From assembly GCA_000226015.1 (NCBI GenBank), contig JH153885.1, positions 68,817 through 131,423 of the forward strand: DNA of 62,607 nucleotides. The letters run 5' to 3'. The notes under the pieces were generated by a model. That model saw only the letters and a program-made list of their open reading frames with translations, had not been told where the DNA came from and ran no database searches. Positions within the stretch are counted from its first letter, which is position 1. Each line of letters opens with the position of its first letter. This document shows, piece after piece, positions 23,340 through 35,700 of the stretch. The translations under genes were made by a program, and so were the position numbers. Origin of the DNA: Mnemiopsis leidyi. Lineage: Eukaryota > Ctenophora > Tentaculata > Lobata > Bolinopsidae.

Positions 23340-25440
23340 AGTCGGTAAACATACTATATAGTGACAACACCATATGGTGACAGGTACCCATTAGTGACAG
23401 TTGACATTCGTAGTTGAATAGAGAGAACACTAAATAGTGACAAGTCGACTTCAGTGACACTTAAACCTTGTTTCACGAAACTTTTCTCATAAATGCGCAA
23501 GTTTAACTTTTGCCAACTTAACTTAATTTTGATTAATTTATCACAGGGTTGCCAGGTGTCTTTAAAAACATTGGAAAATCCGAAAAGTGGCAAAAGTCGG
23601 AAAAACCTTTTAAAACACTTTACAGTGGTCAGTGACATGTCGCTATGAAGAACTTGTCACTATGAAGTACGGGAATCGCACGTGAGATGCACAAAATGTG
23701 GATACAACTTTGGTTACAAGTCCGGTGGAAACATCTTCTGGATGGTCTTGTAGCGCTACCGCGTTTGCATATTAAGCGTATGTAACGCGCTACGCGCACA
23801 ATCAAACGCGCGCGCGTGCAAACAGCTGTAGATTTATCGTTGCGTATTTGGTATTGCGGCCTTCGCCTATGGCCTAACCAGGTGCTAACGCACATAACGC
23901 TAGCACATAGCAGCTAATAGCGCGCAAAATGGCTGATCTGGCCAGTTACTGCTACAAGTTACCTGGCCCTACTTAACGGGCGATGCGCGTCCACGATTCT
24001 TTGAATCATTACGCTTCGCTCGAGGAGCAGGTGTGACGCGCGCGAAGCGATGACGGTAGGTTGTAAGCCTACAAGGCCCTACTGCCGCAAAGCGGCAGCC
24101 TCCGACGCGCGTGAAAAATTTAAGGTCACAACGTGAGACAAGTCAGTTATAGATAGTCGAGGTTTTACCCGACTCACGCGCAGTTTACCACCGACGCGCA
24201 CAAAAGGGCTTTGGTTAAAGCAAGCGCCCGCGGGTAAGAAGCAAAAAATTAATATTAACACCTCGACAATATTTTACTTCATAACTGCATGTTACCGGGC
24301 GCTGCGTGGCTCTCTCTACGTTTCCCTCCAACAATTAGACCGATCAGGTCCCCAGACAAGCAGCTACTTAACGAGATAATATCCGTTTACCGTTTTAACG
24401 AAACGAGAGAGCAGCAAAGCTACGAGCCGCGCGACAGTCAAATAAAACCTCGACAAGCAACTACCACCTTTTTTAAATTAATTACAAAATCAATAGACGG
24501 ATGTCACTCGTCTCACCTAATATAATATTTAAAGTATTACGCGCATCTGATGGTTAGAGCAACGCCGCGGCGTAAAATGTGTTTGGAGTGAGCGAGCTGT
24601 ACAATGTTAAATATAAATACTACATTGATCACATGCGTTTACGCCGTCGGTCGTGGCCTGGCTACCGCTTCGCAGGGCTAGGCAACGTTTAATATGTGCA
24701 TTTGCAATCTTAAAGTGCCGCAAGTGCCGCATTTTTCATTCGAGAGTGCCGCAAGTGCCGCATTTCTCATCTAAGCAGTGCCGCAAGTGCCGCATGTGAG
24801 TGCCGCAAGTGCCGCATTGGAGTGCCGCAAGTGCCGCAGTGCCGCAAATGCGTTATAAGGTTGGCTGGGTCCCCAGGCAAAACTTGCTACACGTTGTATA
24901 GCCCTGCTGCCGCGAAGCGGCAGCCTCCGGCGCGCGAAGGCAAAACTGCATGTTTCGTATAACGTAAGCTAAAATTTTAAGAGGAGTCGATTAGACAACT
25001 GTAGCTGTTCAGAGCCCCTATGTTAAAGTGTAAAGGTTGTTGAGATATATATATATGTTGAAATTTTGGAATTATAAATCTTTTTTAGAAATTGTGAAGC
25101 GAAACAAATATTTTGTGGCTAGGGGGAAGCTGAAGCACCAAACTTTAAATGCTATGGATATTTTGATTTTGAATGCGGGGGCGATCTAGAATTTAATTTT
25201 CTTGATCTTCTTCAAGGGGGCAGGACCAAGGCCCAGTTAACGGGCGATGCGCGTCCACGTCATTACGCTTCGCTCGAGGAGCAGGTGTGACGCGCGCGAA
25301 GCGATGACGGTAGGTTGTAAGCCTACAAAGGCCCAGCGGATGGGAGCGTGCCTCCCTTTTAAACCCCATTTAGTCTTCCAGCAGCCAATTCAGTATTATA
25401 TAATTGCTAAAGCCTGGGTACACGCGTAACAAATAAAAAT
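23340..25440. repeat. GC-rich foldback repeat cluster
   Basis: Contains many inverted motifs. Two near-identical copies of a ttaacgggcgatgcgcgtcc... block end in the palindrome taggttgtaagcctac (23975-24075 and 25236-25335). CCGC-rich hairpins (ctgccgc...gcggcag) are at 24080 and 24908. There is a gtgccgcaa array (24712-24850) and cac-tat-gtgac-like arms (23350-23670). Local GC is far above the surrounding sequence. The ORFs crossing it are repeat translations. No gene seen. Confidence 0.7.
24712..24850 (+). repeat. gtgccgcaa tandem array
   Basis: About eleven copies of the nonamer gtgccgcaa(g), arranged as pairs separated by short spacers. Confidence 0.85.
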
Positions 25441-26519
25441 AAACTGGACTCACCTTTCTTGGTGAGATTGTAACATTCAGCTTTTAGTTGGCCAATTTGA
25501 TAAGCAATCTTTGAATGAATAACAAACTGGAATTCAAGGGCTTATCACCCAGTAAATGCTCGCCACAGGCGAAAAATTTCGACGATTTTAGCAAATAGAA
25601 TGGCCTAAAAGCGATTTCATAATAAAGGCAAATATCAAAGACAGTTTTGAAATTTATGTAAGTTGAACTGGAGTAACTGATTCTAACTGCCTGGACCTAC
25701 AATAAATGGTCACTTTTCAGTATGACATCGATAAATAGAGTTATATGCAAAGATGAAAGGGGATCATAATTTTGAAACTTGGCAGTTTGTCGATTATCGA
25801 TATGACAAGCTGTATTGAACCCATCTATAGCAGCTTAAATAGTCCCTTTCAAATTTTGCTACTTTTGGATCTTTCTAAAATTCTGTAAGAAGAACATGCT
25901 TCCTTTTTGGAACTCACTCTACCTACTGGAATTAACAAGAAGACTATGGCCGCCTTGCGCCCAATGGGCACTTCTGATTTAAAAAATGGTATCGAAAGCC
26001 CAGCTGCAGCTGGGCTCGGTGTTCGCTAGGCTACTTCCAAATGACCTGGTTGATCAATAATGTCCTGCTATTGAGGCATTTTGACAATAGAACTTAATTG
26101 TTTTGTGAGTTTGACAATGCTATTTCATCAGTGGGACTGTACTTGGTATTCCAAATTTAAGCTTAATTCTAACACAGATACCCTAGTACTGCAGTGATTT
26201 TTCTAATAGTTTTTCTTTCAAGATCTTGACTCAGGTAAATCTTTTAATGACACTTTAGGTAGCTTAGGTGCCATTGTGCCTCTTGCTCTGCAACCCCTGC
26301 TGTGAGCTATTTTGGTAACAATGCTTGGTGGTCCTTAAGGCTGAATTGTGCATTTTGTTTTTGGAGGGATGGAGTGTGATTTATCCCGATTTGGTGTGTG
26401 ATCTCGAACGGTATGTATTAAGTTTACTTTCCAAGTTTGGGGCAATGTGCGATATTGTGCCCAGGCCTGAGTAGATTTGAAAATAGGCATTCTGTAGTTT
26501 AATGCCCATTTTCAAGCAT
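25441..26519. other. Intergenic stretch, no supported gene
   Basis: Moderately AT-rich. A ccacaggcgaaaaattt motif at about 25563 recurs at about 33489, suggesting a dispersed repeat. Nothing else recognisable. Confidence 0.5.
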
Positions 26520-26603
26520 CATGTAACTGTTGATCAGTTTAAATCATCGTTGAAAACCTATCTTTTTGGACTTTCAGATGAAGAAGTTGCCAATATTGTT
26601 TAA
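26520..26603 (+). pseudogene. LINE ORF2 C-terminal remnant
   Basis: An open stretch ends in a stop and encodes VDQFKSSLKTYLFGLSDEE. The FKxxLKTYLF pattern is the usual last segment of CR1/L2-like non-LTR ORF2 proteins. Nothing upstream remains readable. Confidence 0.5.
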
Positions 26604-28489
26604 TTGTATTAGTTCTTACATTCAGTTTATTGGCTTTTAAAACCACCACGACACATTTTTATTTTAATTATTAACTTTTATCCTCAGCCTTTAATTTATT
26701 ATTAGCTTTAATGTTAGCCTGGTGTTTGTATATATGGTATTCATTTTTGACCTTTTTTGTATATATAGCTCTTTTGTTGCTATCGGGTTTAACACCACTG
26801 AGTAAAAGATGTTTCTTAATAGTGGTGTTTAATAAGTTTACAATTTTAATTAATTAATAAATTCCAGTTCTCACAGTTTTTGTTTAGACATTTTGACAGT
26901 TAAATGATGTTATCAAATATTAGGATTTATGCCATTTTTTCCCGTATCTTGCGATTTGGGCCCGTCGGGCCCAAATGGCAAGATTGTTTTGATACGTTTT
27001 GTGCATGTGCACAAAAAGTACAAAACAAGGGTTGGCAATTGACAGCGTAATTTTGGAATATCAGCTCCAAATGTGTCCGTACGTAGGTACGTCCGCGCGC
27101 ACGCTCCTTTATCAAACTTAATCATGTATACGAATACAATAATAGCTGTGTTAACAGACTTAACTGCCTCTGGCGGACGAATGTACTACACATTATGCAA
27201 TGTATACATGATTGCATCAATTATTTGTTCTAATCTCAACAATCACAACAAGATGTACCATCAATCAAGAGATATGATCGAAATTCTTTTAAACTGAAGT
27301 TTTATTGAGTAATTTGTCAAATGACAGATTACCTAGATTGAAAGATGAATGTAATACAATTTTAAATGTTCAGCCGGACAATTTTAATTAACGACTAATC
27401 AACGCCATTTGTAAAAATACAACGTTGTACGAATAAAGGTCGCATATACAATATCCTCGACAAAAGCAAAGCTTGCCGTACGCGAGCCCTCTTGAGGTTA
27501 CTAAAGTCCTGAACTTATTAGAATCCTTTTAAGTGCTATGTTTACGACAAAATATTGAATTAACCGTTTAATTTTGCACGCAAAAAACCAAAAAACATCT
27601 GTAAGAGGCACATCTTTCAAGTTAGAACTTTGAAATTCCTGCTGCTACTAGTTCTCCTACCCCTTAAGGTATCCTGATAATTTGAAGTAAAAAAGACAAA
27701 AGGTCTTCAAGTTACATCGCTTTGAAGTTTAAACTAATTGACGCGTTTCTGCATGTTGTATGCTTGTAGCATGCTTGTAGCATGCTTGTTTGCATGCTTG
27801 TAGCGCGCGCAAATTGCATCGAAACTGCGCCAAATTTAGTAAACTTGTAGGGTGCATACAAAGCAACATGCATGCCAAGTTTCAAAATCGGCGGACTTTC
27901 GTGCTAGGAGCGGCAATATTACAAAGTTCGTGAAAATAGGAAAATTTCCAAAAATGACCAACTTGATGACGTCATAGAATGATAAAGATGCTTGCGGAGG
28001 ATGTTTATATATAGCCCAATGCACACACCAAACGATTATCTTTCGGATGCGGGGTCGATCATTGCTCTATCTTAAAAAATGTAGAAGATTAGATACCCCC
28101 CGTTTTGGTGAAAAAACGCAAAAATCCTAAAAATGACCAACTTGATGACATCATTAAGTGATGAAGATGCTTGCGGAGAAAGTTTATATATAGCCTAATG
28201 CACGCATCAAACGATTATCTTTTGGATGTGGGGTTGATCGTTACTCTATCTTAAAAATGTAGAAGATTAGTCGCCCCCCGTTTTGGTGAAAAATTGGACC
28301 TTCAGAGCGTCAGTATCTATCTATATGTATGTATACCTATGGGTATTAACAGATTTTGGTGTGGTATCCTTTATATATAGGGGCTGGCAAGAAGTCTCAG
28401 ACGTGCGCGCGTCCTGGCACATGTGTGATCTTTAAACTGGCATAACTTTTGATAGGAATAATATTTTTTGATGCGGTAAAGACCCACTG
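26604..28489. other. Intergenic stretch with a 180-bp tandem duplication
   Basis: No gene is supported. A palindrome cgtacgtaggtacgt lies near 27077. A 180-bp unit is duplicated in tandem at 27950-28129 and 28130-28290 (aaaaatgaccaacttgatgac ... gttttggtgaaaaa). Confidence 0.6.
27950..28290 (+). repeat. Tandem duplication, about 2 x 180 bp
   Basis: Both halves share the order aaatgaccaacttgatgac, gatgcttgcggag, tttatatatagcc, aacgattatctttyggatg, tagaagattag and ccccccgttttggtgaaaa. The copies differ at scattered bases. Confidence 0.85.
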
Positions 28490-28651
28490 TTAGCTTTTGA
28501 TAGAACACATATTCTCTGGAATAATCTACCTCTTAACCTAAGACAACTTGGTTCTCCATTCGCATTTAAATCCTCCTTAACAAAACACCTTTGGCAATTA
28601 GTCTGTGATCTGGATCAGTGTAGCCTTAACGAAAGTTTTTGTAGTTCATAA
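28490..28651 (+). pseudogene. LINE ORF2 C-terminal remnant
   Basis: The ORF segment reads FDRTHILWNNLPLNLRQ and then FAFKSSLTKHLW before a stop at 28649. The WNxLPxxxR...FKxxLxxHL signature is the characteristic C-terminus of non-LTR retrotransposon reverse-transcriptase proteins. AATAAA at about 28974 may be near its 3' end. Confidence 0.75.
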
Positions 28652-29349
28652 TAAACTTACGCTAGAATATCTTTCTTGGATGTGTCATGACAGTTTTTCA
28701 CATATTCATTTTTACCTTCCATATCACTCTCATCTTCCATATCACTCGAATTCATCGACCAAATTGCGTAAGTATAATTTTTATTTTTTTAATATTTGTT
28801 CATTTAATGCAGTTTAAATTTTTGATAATTTTAAGGGGGTAGTATAATTGTCCACAGAGTCAAATCTGTATATGGATGTCCTATTTTCCCTTGCTTGGAG
28901 AGATATCTGTGATTATTATATATATTGATATGTATTGATCATTGCTGTATATTTCTTCAAGTATAAAGTATTTAATAAAAGTTGATTGTGTTTCTGATTT
29001 GTCAAGAGGGCTCGGGTGCTTGCCAGCACCCAAATAATAATGGTGACGTTATGCAGACCCAAGATATTTAAAACAAACAATGAAAGAAACGCGCGATTGT
29101 GTTCAATTTTTGCACGTGCAGCGTTTAGTTTTTAATCTTGCATCAAACGGCTGAATTAATTCGCGTGTCTAACACGTGCAGAACAATGAAATTGACAGAA
29201 ATGATGTCTGATTAGTGGTTTGCGAAATAAAAGTTGCCTGTTGCGTATTTTTATTCCTCATTCCGCAAATTGTAATAACAAGAAGCAACGGCATGATACA
29301 GGAAATTCAGTGGTCGCCTGACACAATGAAAGCGGCCACAATTCTTGTT

Positions 29350-29618
29350 ATTTGTATTTGTATTTTGTATTTGTTACACCTGTACCCAGGCTTTTACAGT
29401 TATACTGAAGGGGCTCCTGGAAGATTCTAGATCTTTTAATGGAGACCCTCCTCATTTAACCCTCAATCACGGTTTCCCGGTCATTCGGCTGAGTCGACCG
29501 AAGAAGATTGCATAGGCAAATGCCCTTAGCGCACTCCTCTAGGATTGGCGGATCCGGGAATCGAACCCCCGATCTTCTGCATGGAAAGTCGGGGTAGATA
29601 CCACTACACCACCAACCC
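29350..29618 (-). mobile_element. tRNA-derived SINE, copy 2
   Basis: Minus-strand element with tRNA-like head, B box GGTTCGATTCCC, body and ACAAAT tail, nearly identical to copy 3. It abuts the assembly gap through cataatcgttcactttagag. Confidence 0.88.
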
Positions 29619-29641
29619 ATAATCGTTCACTTTAGAGTCTA

Positions 29642-29929
29642 NNNNNNNNNNNNNNNNNNNNNNNNNNNNNNNNNNNNNNNNNNNNNNNNNNNNNNNNNNN
29701 NNNNNNNNNNNNNNNNNNNNNNNNNNNNNNNNNNNNNNNNNNNNNNNNNNNNNNNNNNNNNNNNNNNNNNNNNNNNNNNNNNNNNNNNNNNNNNNNNNNN
29801 NNNNNNNNNNNNNNNNNNNNNNNNNNNNNNNNNNNNNNNNNNNNNNNNNNNNNNNNNNNNNNNNNNNNNNNNNNNNNNNNNNNNNNNNNNNNNNNNNNNN
29901 NNNNNNNNNNNNNNNNNNNNNNNNNNNNN
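29642..29929. other. Assembly gap (288 N)
   Basis: The gap lies between two SINE copies with the same 3' flank, which suggests one locus represented twice (see findings). Confidence 0.99.
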
Positions 29930-30198
29930 TTTGTATTTGTATTTTGTATTTGTTACACCTGTACCCAGGCTTTTACAGTTATACTNAAGGGGCTCCTGGA
30001 AGATTCTAGANCTTTTAATGGAGACCCTCCTCCATTTAACCCTCAATCACGGTTTCCCGGTCATTCGGCTGAGTCGACCGAAGAAGATTGCATAGGCAAA
30101 TGCCCTTAGCGCACTCCTCTAGGATTGGCGGATCCGGGAATCGAACCCCCGATCTTCTGCATGGAAAGTCGGGGTAGATACCACTACACCACCAACCC
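29930..30198 (-). mobile_element. tRNA-derived SINE, copy 3
   Basis: Same structure and same flanking 23 bases (cataatcgttcactttagag...) as copy 2, with two ambiguous N bases at 29985 and 30011. Confidence 0.88.
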
Positions 30199-30221
30199 AT
30201 AATCGTTCACTTTAGAGTCTA

Positions 30222-32125
30222 TTTATATTCTTGCCTATTCACCTAAATTATTATGTCTCATATTATAATTAAGGTTTTACCAGGGTGTACTACTAACAGA
30301 GAAAATCTGATTTGTCTCATCCTTCACAGCTTAGAAGCCTCATTAATCTATATTTTACCCCTTTGTGTATTGCTGTGTAAAATTTGATTTTTATTTATTT
30401 ATTAAGTCTGTGTCAGCTGTCCCATTTTGAGGCAGACCATTTTGGCTTTTACAAGGTTGTATTTGATGTTTGGCGTTTTTAATGGGGCATTCCTGAGTTA
30501 ACTTTACCAGTTCCCTTGGCTGGTTTGGTTTGATGTTCCACTGTCTGTGGTGAAAGTTGATAATTAATTCACAGGTGAAAAGCTAGAAGACCACTAGCAG
30601 CAGGGCATTATAATTCATACACTTATGATATGAGCAGCTAGATATCAACTACAGTGGTTGATAGAGTGATGACCGTAACTCCACTGGCACCAGCCAAATA
30701 GTTCTGCGGCAAGGGGGCCCCTCAGAACAAGGGGCTGGCACAAGGGTCCATGAAAAACCGTCCCCCTGATCTGTTCACGATGTGAAACAGTACGACAGTC
30801 TCCAAGAAGCCCAACTGGTCTGCAGACCAGTGGTCCACAGACCACCTGTCCAGAGTCATGGAGTGGTCGGGGACCACTGGTCCACAGTAATCCAGTGGTC
30901 TATAGACCACAGAATAGGCAACAATAGACAACTGACAACTGTTGTTAGCTCCCTACTCATTGATATAGACAACAAAGTCAGGGAGGATCCAGCGTCGAAT
31001 CAGAGGAAGGAAAGTTTGGGGGTCTTTGCTGCTGTTCAGACTGGTAAGTAAGAAACAGATACCTGTTGCTCCTATCTATTATAGCTCCAAGCACCTGCTG
31101 TCCTGCTTGGTAAGCTCCTTATTTAATTTGCCCTTTCGAAACTCTGCCTCATCCTCCTCCTCCACAACAACACCAAGTCCGCCAAGGGGGTAGGAGTGCA
31201 AGCGGTAAACCAGAAAGTGAGGCCTCAACCACTCTTGTATTTATGGGGGTATTCCAGTCAATGACCTGTTCTCCCTTGCTCTAATGAGCTGAGATATAGC
31301 TACTCTTGTCAGAGATTTGACACTAAGGTAGAATACCAGCTGTTGGAAAAGTGGGGAGGTGAGCTTCTGTCCATAGAGAATGCTTTCAGTCTGAGGTTCC
31401 TATACTGTGAGCAGGGTTAGCACTGCCGGATGAATAGGTCTGAGGACTTCTTCAAGAAGCAGGGCAACAACCTCTGGATCACGAGTTGAGTGACAACCAT
31501 TACGCCATGCGGCTGAAGTCGAAGTAAGAATTGCTTACTATATAAATGTGCGCTACTATGGCTATTGTGCGCTACTATTCCTTGGAGTAGCCAAGTTAGG
31601 AATCTCCAGGAATATATGCTGCAAGTCAGGAAGCGCGTCAGGATTCTTAGAGCAAAAAGTAGCCAAAAAAGTAGCCAAGATTGACTAGGAGTAAATCGAG
31701 AGAGATTTAAGACGACTTGTACCAAGATGACTGATTAGGCTTTCTCTGGCTACTTGAACTTACTTAAAGTGCTTAAACTACTTCAATTTTGACTAGATAG
31801 TTCCTTAAATCTCAACTTTCGCCACTGGGAAAACGTTAACATATAACTATCAATAAAATTGGAGACTCTTTTAGGTAGAAATTGAGCCAAATTTGGGTCA
31901 AATTCGATTTTAAGGCCCTTGATTTACCTGGCCTGTAACCTATCCTCTGAGGTGCCAGTAAATCAGGTTTTACTGTACAGTTTATACAATTCAGTAGAAG
32001 AGAATTTAAAGAGAAATAGTTTGTCATATAAAAGTTGTTATTATGAATATTTATCTTTTGTGTAATTTGCTAAACTATATTGCTGGACGAATTGTTTCAC
32101 TCTAAATCTATGTGCTAATTTCAGG
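30222..32125. other. Intergenic stretch upstream of CHMP1: short inverted repeats
   Basis: 30800-30915 carries repeated inverted ccagtggtc/gaccactgg words. 31905-31980 resembles the CGATTTACCGGG element ends (gatttacctggcc ... ccagtaaatcaggtttt). No gene supported. Confidence 0.55.
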
Positions 32126-32739
32126 ATGGGTACCAAACAGCTCGAAAAGCAGTTTTTTAACCTAAAGTTTGCTGCCAAGCAGTTGGAGCGAAATGCAAAT
32201 AAATGCAAAAAAGAGGAGGGTGACCGAAAAAAAACAAGCTTAAAAGAGCAATTGAAAAGGGAAATGTTGAGGGGGCTCGAATTCATGCTGAAAATGCTAT
32301 TAGGCAAAAGAATCAGTATGCAAATTACCTAAGGATGGCATCTCGTGTTGATGGTGTTTGTTCTCGAGTCCAGGCTGCTATAAGCATGAAGCAAGTCACC
32401 AGTAATATGGGCAGTGTTGTCAAAGGTCTTGATGCTGCTATGAAAACAATGAACCTCGAAAAGATGCAACAGCTCATGGATAAATTTGAAAAACAGTTTG
32501 AGGACATGGATGTTCAAAGTCAAGCAATGGATCAATCAATGAGCAACACTGTGACTTTGTCAGTTCCAGAAGATTCTGTTACCTCTCTTATGCAAGAAGT
32601 TGCTGATGAACATGGTTTAGAGGTTGGCATTGAACTTGGTGGTCACTCTGTCCCTAGTTCGTCCATTGGAACCACTTCACATGCAAATGCTGAGCAGGAT
32701 GAACTTTCTCAGCGTCTCGCTAGACTTCGACAACAGTAG
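32126..32739 (+). pseudogene. CHMP1B: CHMP1-like ESCRT-III subunit, intronless coding region with one frameshift
   Basis: ATG 32126 opens GTKQLEKQFFNLKFAAKQLE, matching the CHMP1 N-terminus. After GDRKK the family sequence continues one frame back (KLKRAIEKGNVEGARIHAENA, then RQKNQYANYLRMASRV) to the stop at 32739, and ends DELSQRLARLRQQ, the MIT-interacting MIM tail. CHMP1 recruits VPS4 and spastin during membrane scission at endosomes and the midbody. The shift lies in an 8-A run at about 32227-32234, where nine A would restore frame. It may therefore be a sequencing error, a fixed lesion or slippage. tgctaatttcag directly before the ATG looks like a splice acceptor, which argues for a functional gene with a 5' UTR intron rather than a plain processed copy. 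Apart from the indel it is about 200 aa, the family length. Confidence 0.85.
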
Positions 32740-35700
32740 AGACCATTGGAATGTTGTTTTCATCCCCAAAAGACCTAGCATATTATGAATCTCGCATGTA
32801 CATTACATTTGGTATTGACTTTGAAATGGTTCTAAGTGCATTCTGCAGGGGTGGAGGAACATGCTAAAAACTGGGTGGGGGCATTTTCAGTCTGAAAATT
32901 TGCCCACAATGCTCACTCAGCGGCGCTTTGTGCCACCTCGGTCGCACATGTGTAATGTTATTATGAATTTACCCAAAAACATGGAGTCTGCTTAAAATTA
33001 TGTTTATTTCTTGATGCACCGGCCAGTAAAACTATGACCAGTCCACTGCAGGTGAAAATTTTTGAAAATTTGTGCTAGGCAGTAGGTTTTCCAAATTTCA
33101 GTCTTTCATTTGTGTTTAGCCCTGCAATCAACTCAGTTGTACTTTTGAATGAATGATCTTGATCCTGGCAAATTCTTCAAAATGAATGAGGTAGGTATGA
33201 TTCTAGAATTAATTTGACAATGCAAAAGAATAACACCATTTAACGCCATTACAATCATCTGCCTTTTTTTAATTGGCACATGTCAGATAGCTTAAAAGTG
33301 TTTTCCTAATAGAGGTTGTTGTTAAAGGGTGAGGGGCAAAGAATACGTTGGCCACTTAATCCAGATATTTGACAGGTCCATAGCACCCTGGCCCCTCTGT
33401 TATTTTGATTTTAAAATCACGATTTTGGCGAAATTCCCTGTTTATACCAGTTCAGAATAGCAGATATGAAGCCTGCTATATGTAGCCCACCACAGGCGAA
33501 AAATTTTGCATGTTTTGGATAGCTAAGAAGCACTTTAGTAGTAGAATTTGTTAAAATTTTTGGAGAGGAGGGGGGGGGGCAAATGATACATTGACCCCCC
33601 CATCCAAATTTTTGGGGGGCCATGGCCCCCTGGCCCCCCTGTTCCGGAACCCCTGGCATTCTGTACATGGACCTACTCATGCATTGTTCCATTTAACAAT
33701 TTTAGTACTGTGGAATTCAGGTTTGACTGCTAAGATTGATTTTTTTGGTGTTCAATGTGCTACATCTTAACCAAACCAAGTGTGTTTAAGTTTAGAGCGG
33801 TATTTCTATAACATAAAAAATACTGACAAAATTGTCAACTTCTTACCATTAATTTGTGTCAAACCACAAACTTGAAGCATTCAGATTAATTGACATGGTT
33901 TTTGTGGCAATCTTTGTTCATTTACTCAATCAACTTAGTCTTCTGTACTCTATTATAAGAGTTACATAGTTCTTCATGTTTTTGCAGAAAACTTCAGTGT
34001 ACTTGGTCAATAGCTATTTTTAAAACAAACTGAAATATTAAGGGGACTTAAAACAGGTAGACTGAAATATTAAGGGGACTTACAACAGGTAGACTCAATC
34101 CTTAAGATCACAGAATTGAGATATTCTGTTGTATTTATCATTTGTGACTGATTTATACACTCACAATAAGACTTTACTTCTTGAAGTTTAGAGATAAGAT
34201 TCAATTCAACTCCATTTATAACTTTTCGCTACACAATTATAATACATAGGAATATGAACATAATCTAGTCTATATAAGGATGATCTATGTGTTACAGGAT
34301 ACCACCTGCAAGAGTACAGCTCTTAGGATGAGCCAACCTACTAAGGCCAAAATTGATATAAATGATCATATATAGATATGTAACTAATAAGTTTACCAAT
34401 TGACAAGCAATTTCAATCAAATGGTACCTACTGTTGTATAATAATAATATCAATTATGAAATTTTCCCGAGCCACACTATAGATTCCATGAACATTGAAA
34501 CATCTCCAATGGGCCTACTGACAACTGCGCCCAAGAGAATTCAGTTCTCACACGTTAACAGGGTACCCAATCAATGATGTGATCTGATTTGTCAGGTCAG
34601 ATTTTTAAAACGACAATTGTTCCCAAGGATCACGTGACCACTGGCTGGTACTATATTTATTTTTTGGTTCATGTTAGTACTTGCTATTTGAGATGGTGGA
34701 GATCAAGGACTTTTTATGTGAACCCTACCCGACAAATGCCGCATAAACATGCCGAAAAAAGCTTAAAGATGGGTGATGGAACTACAGAATCATCGATTTA
34801 TCGTTATGGCCTCCTTCAGCAAATTCCTCATTGGACAACGTGGTTCACAACAGCTTCTCGACACAGATGGATTCACCTACAATGTACCCAATCAATGATC
34901 TGATCTGAATTTTCTTGAATGAATTTGAACTGCAGTAGGTAAACATAAAAAGAATGTACTGACATAAAGTCGTCACAACATATTCAACCTTGGGTAATGG
35001 GTAACTGGTTCAGTTTAACAGTTTGTAACATCAAAATGTCATGAAAAAAACATAAATTCACATATCATTATATGCGGAATCCTGGGTAACTGGTCCAGCC
35101 GGCTAAAGTATATGTTGTAGTAGTCAAGTGAATAAAAGTAAGCTTAACATAAGCATAACACAAGCACCCCACCAAATTATACGGTTAATAAACTTTGAAA
35201 TTAAAGATGTATTAACAGTTACCAATGTATTATTTGTGAAACGATTAGGCCTTACTCTTTAAGTTTAGACAGAAGATTACACAAGCACCCAAACAAGTTT
35301 AGCAATTTATACATTTGAAAATTGAGAATTTTCGTGACACAAAACTTACAAAGTTCTTTCATGAGCCATCCTATACTATGTGAATGTGACACTATTGTAT
35401 TTGTCAAGGGCAACAAATTTCTTCCATTTCCAGAATGATGATGATTGATGTGTTTATGTTAATATGTATAGTTGAAGATATAAGCAGTTACAGTTCTTTG
35501 ATCACCTGTTTTTATTTTCGTGCCACAAAACTTACTAAGTTCTTTAATGAACCAACCGACCAATATTTACTTGTGAAAAGATTGTATTTGTCAAAAGCGA
35601 CAAATTTCTTCTAGTTCCAGAATGATGATGTCTTTAAATATTAATATGTATTGTTGATTCTATAAGCTTCATTTGTTTGAAATGACGGAGTTTTTCGTTA

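Noticed and set aside
24712-24850. Regular gtgccgcaa repeats considered as a CRISPR-like array
   Set aside because: Unit is nine bases with irregular spacers, in a eukaryotic genome, with no cas-like genes.
30800-30915. ccagtggtc inverted words considered as an operator or recombination site
   Set aside because: Repeat words are short, irregular and not linked to any gene start; treated as simple repeat.
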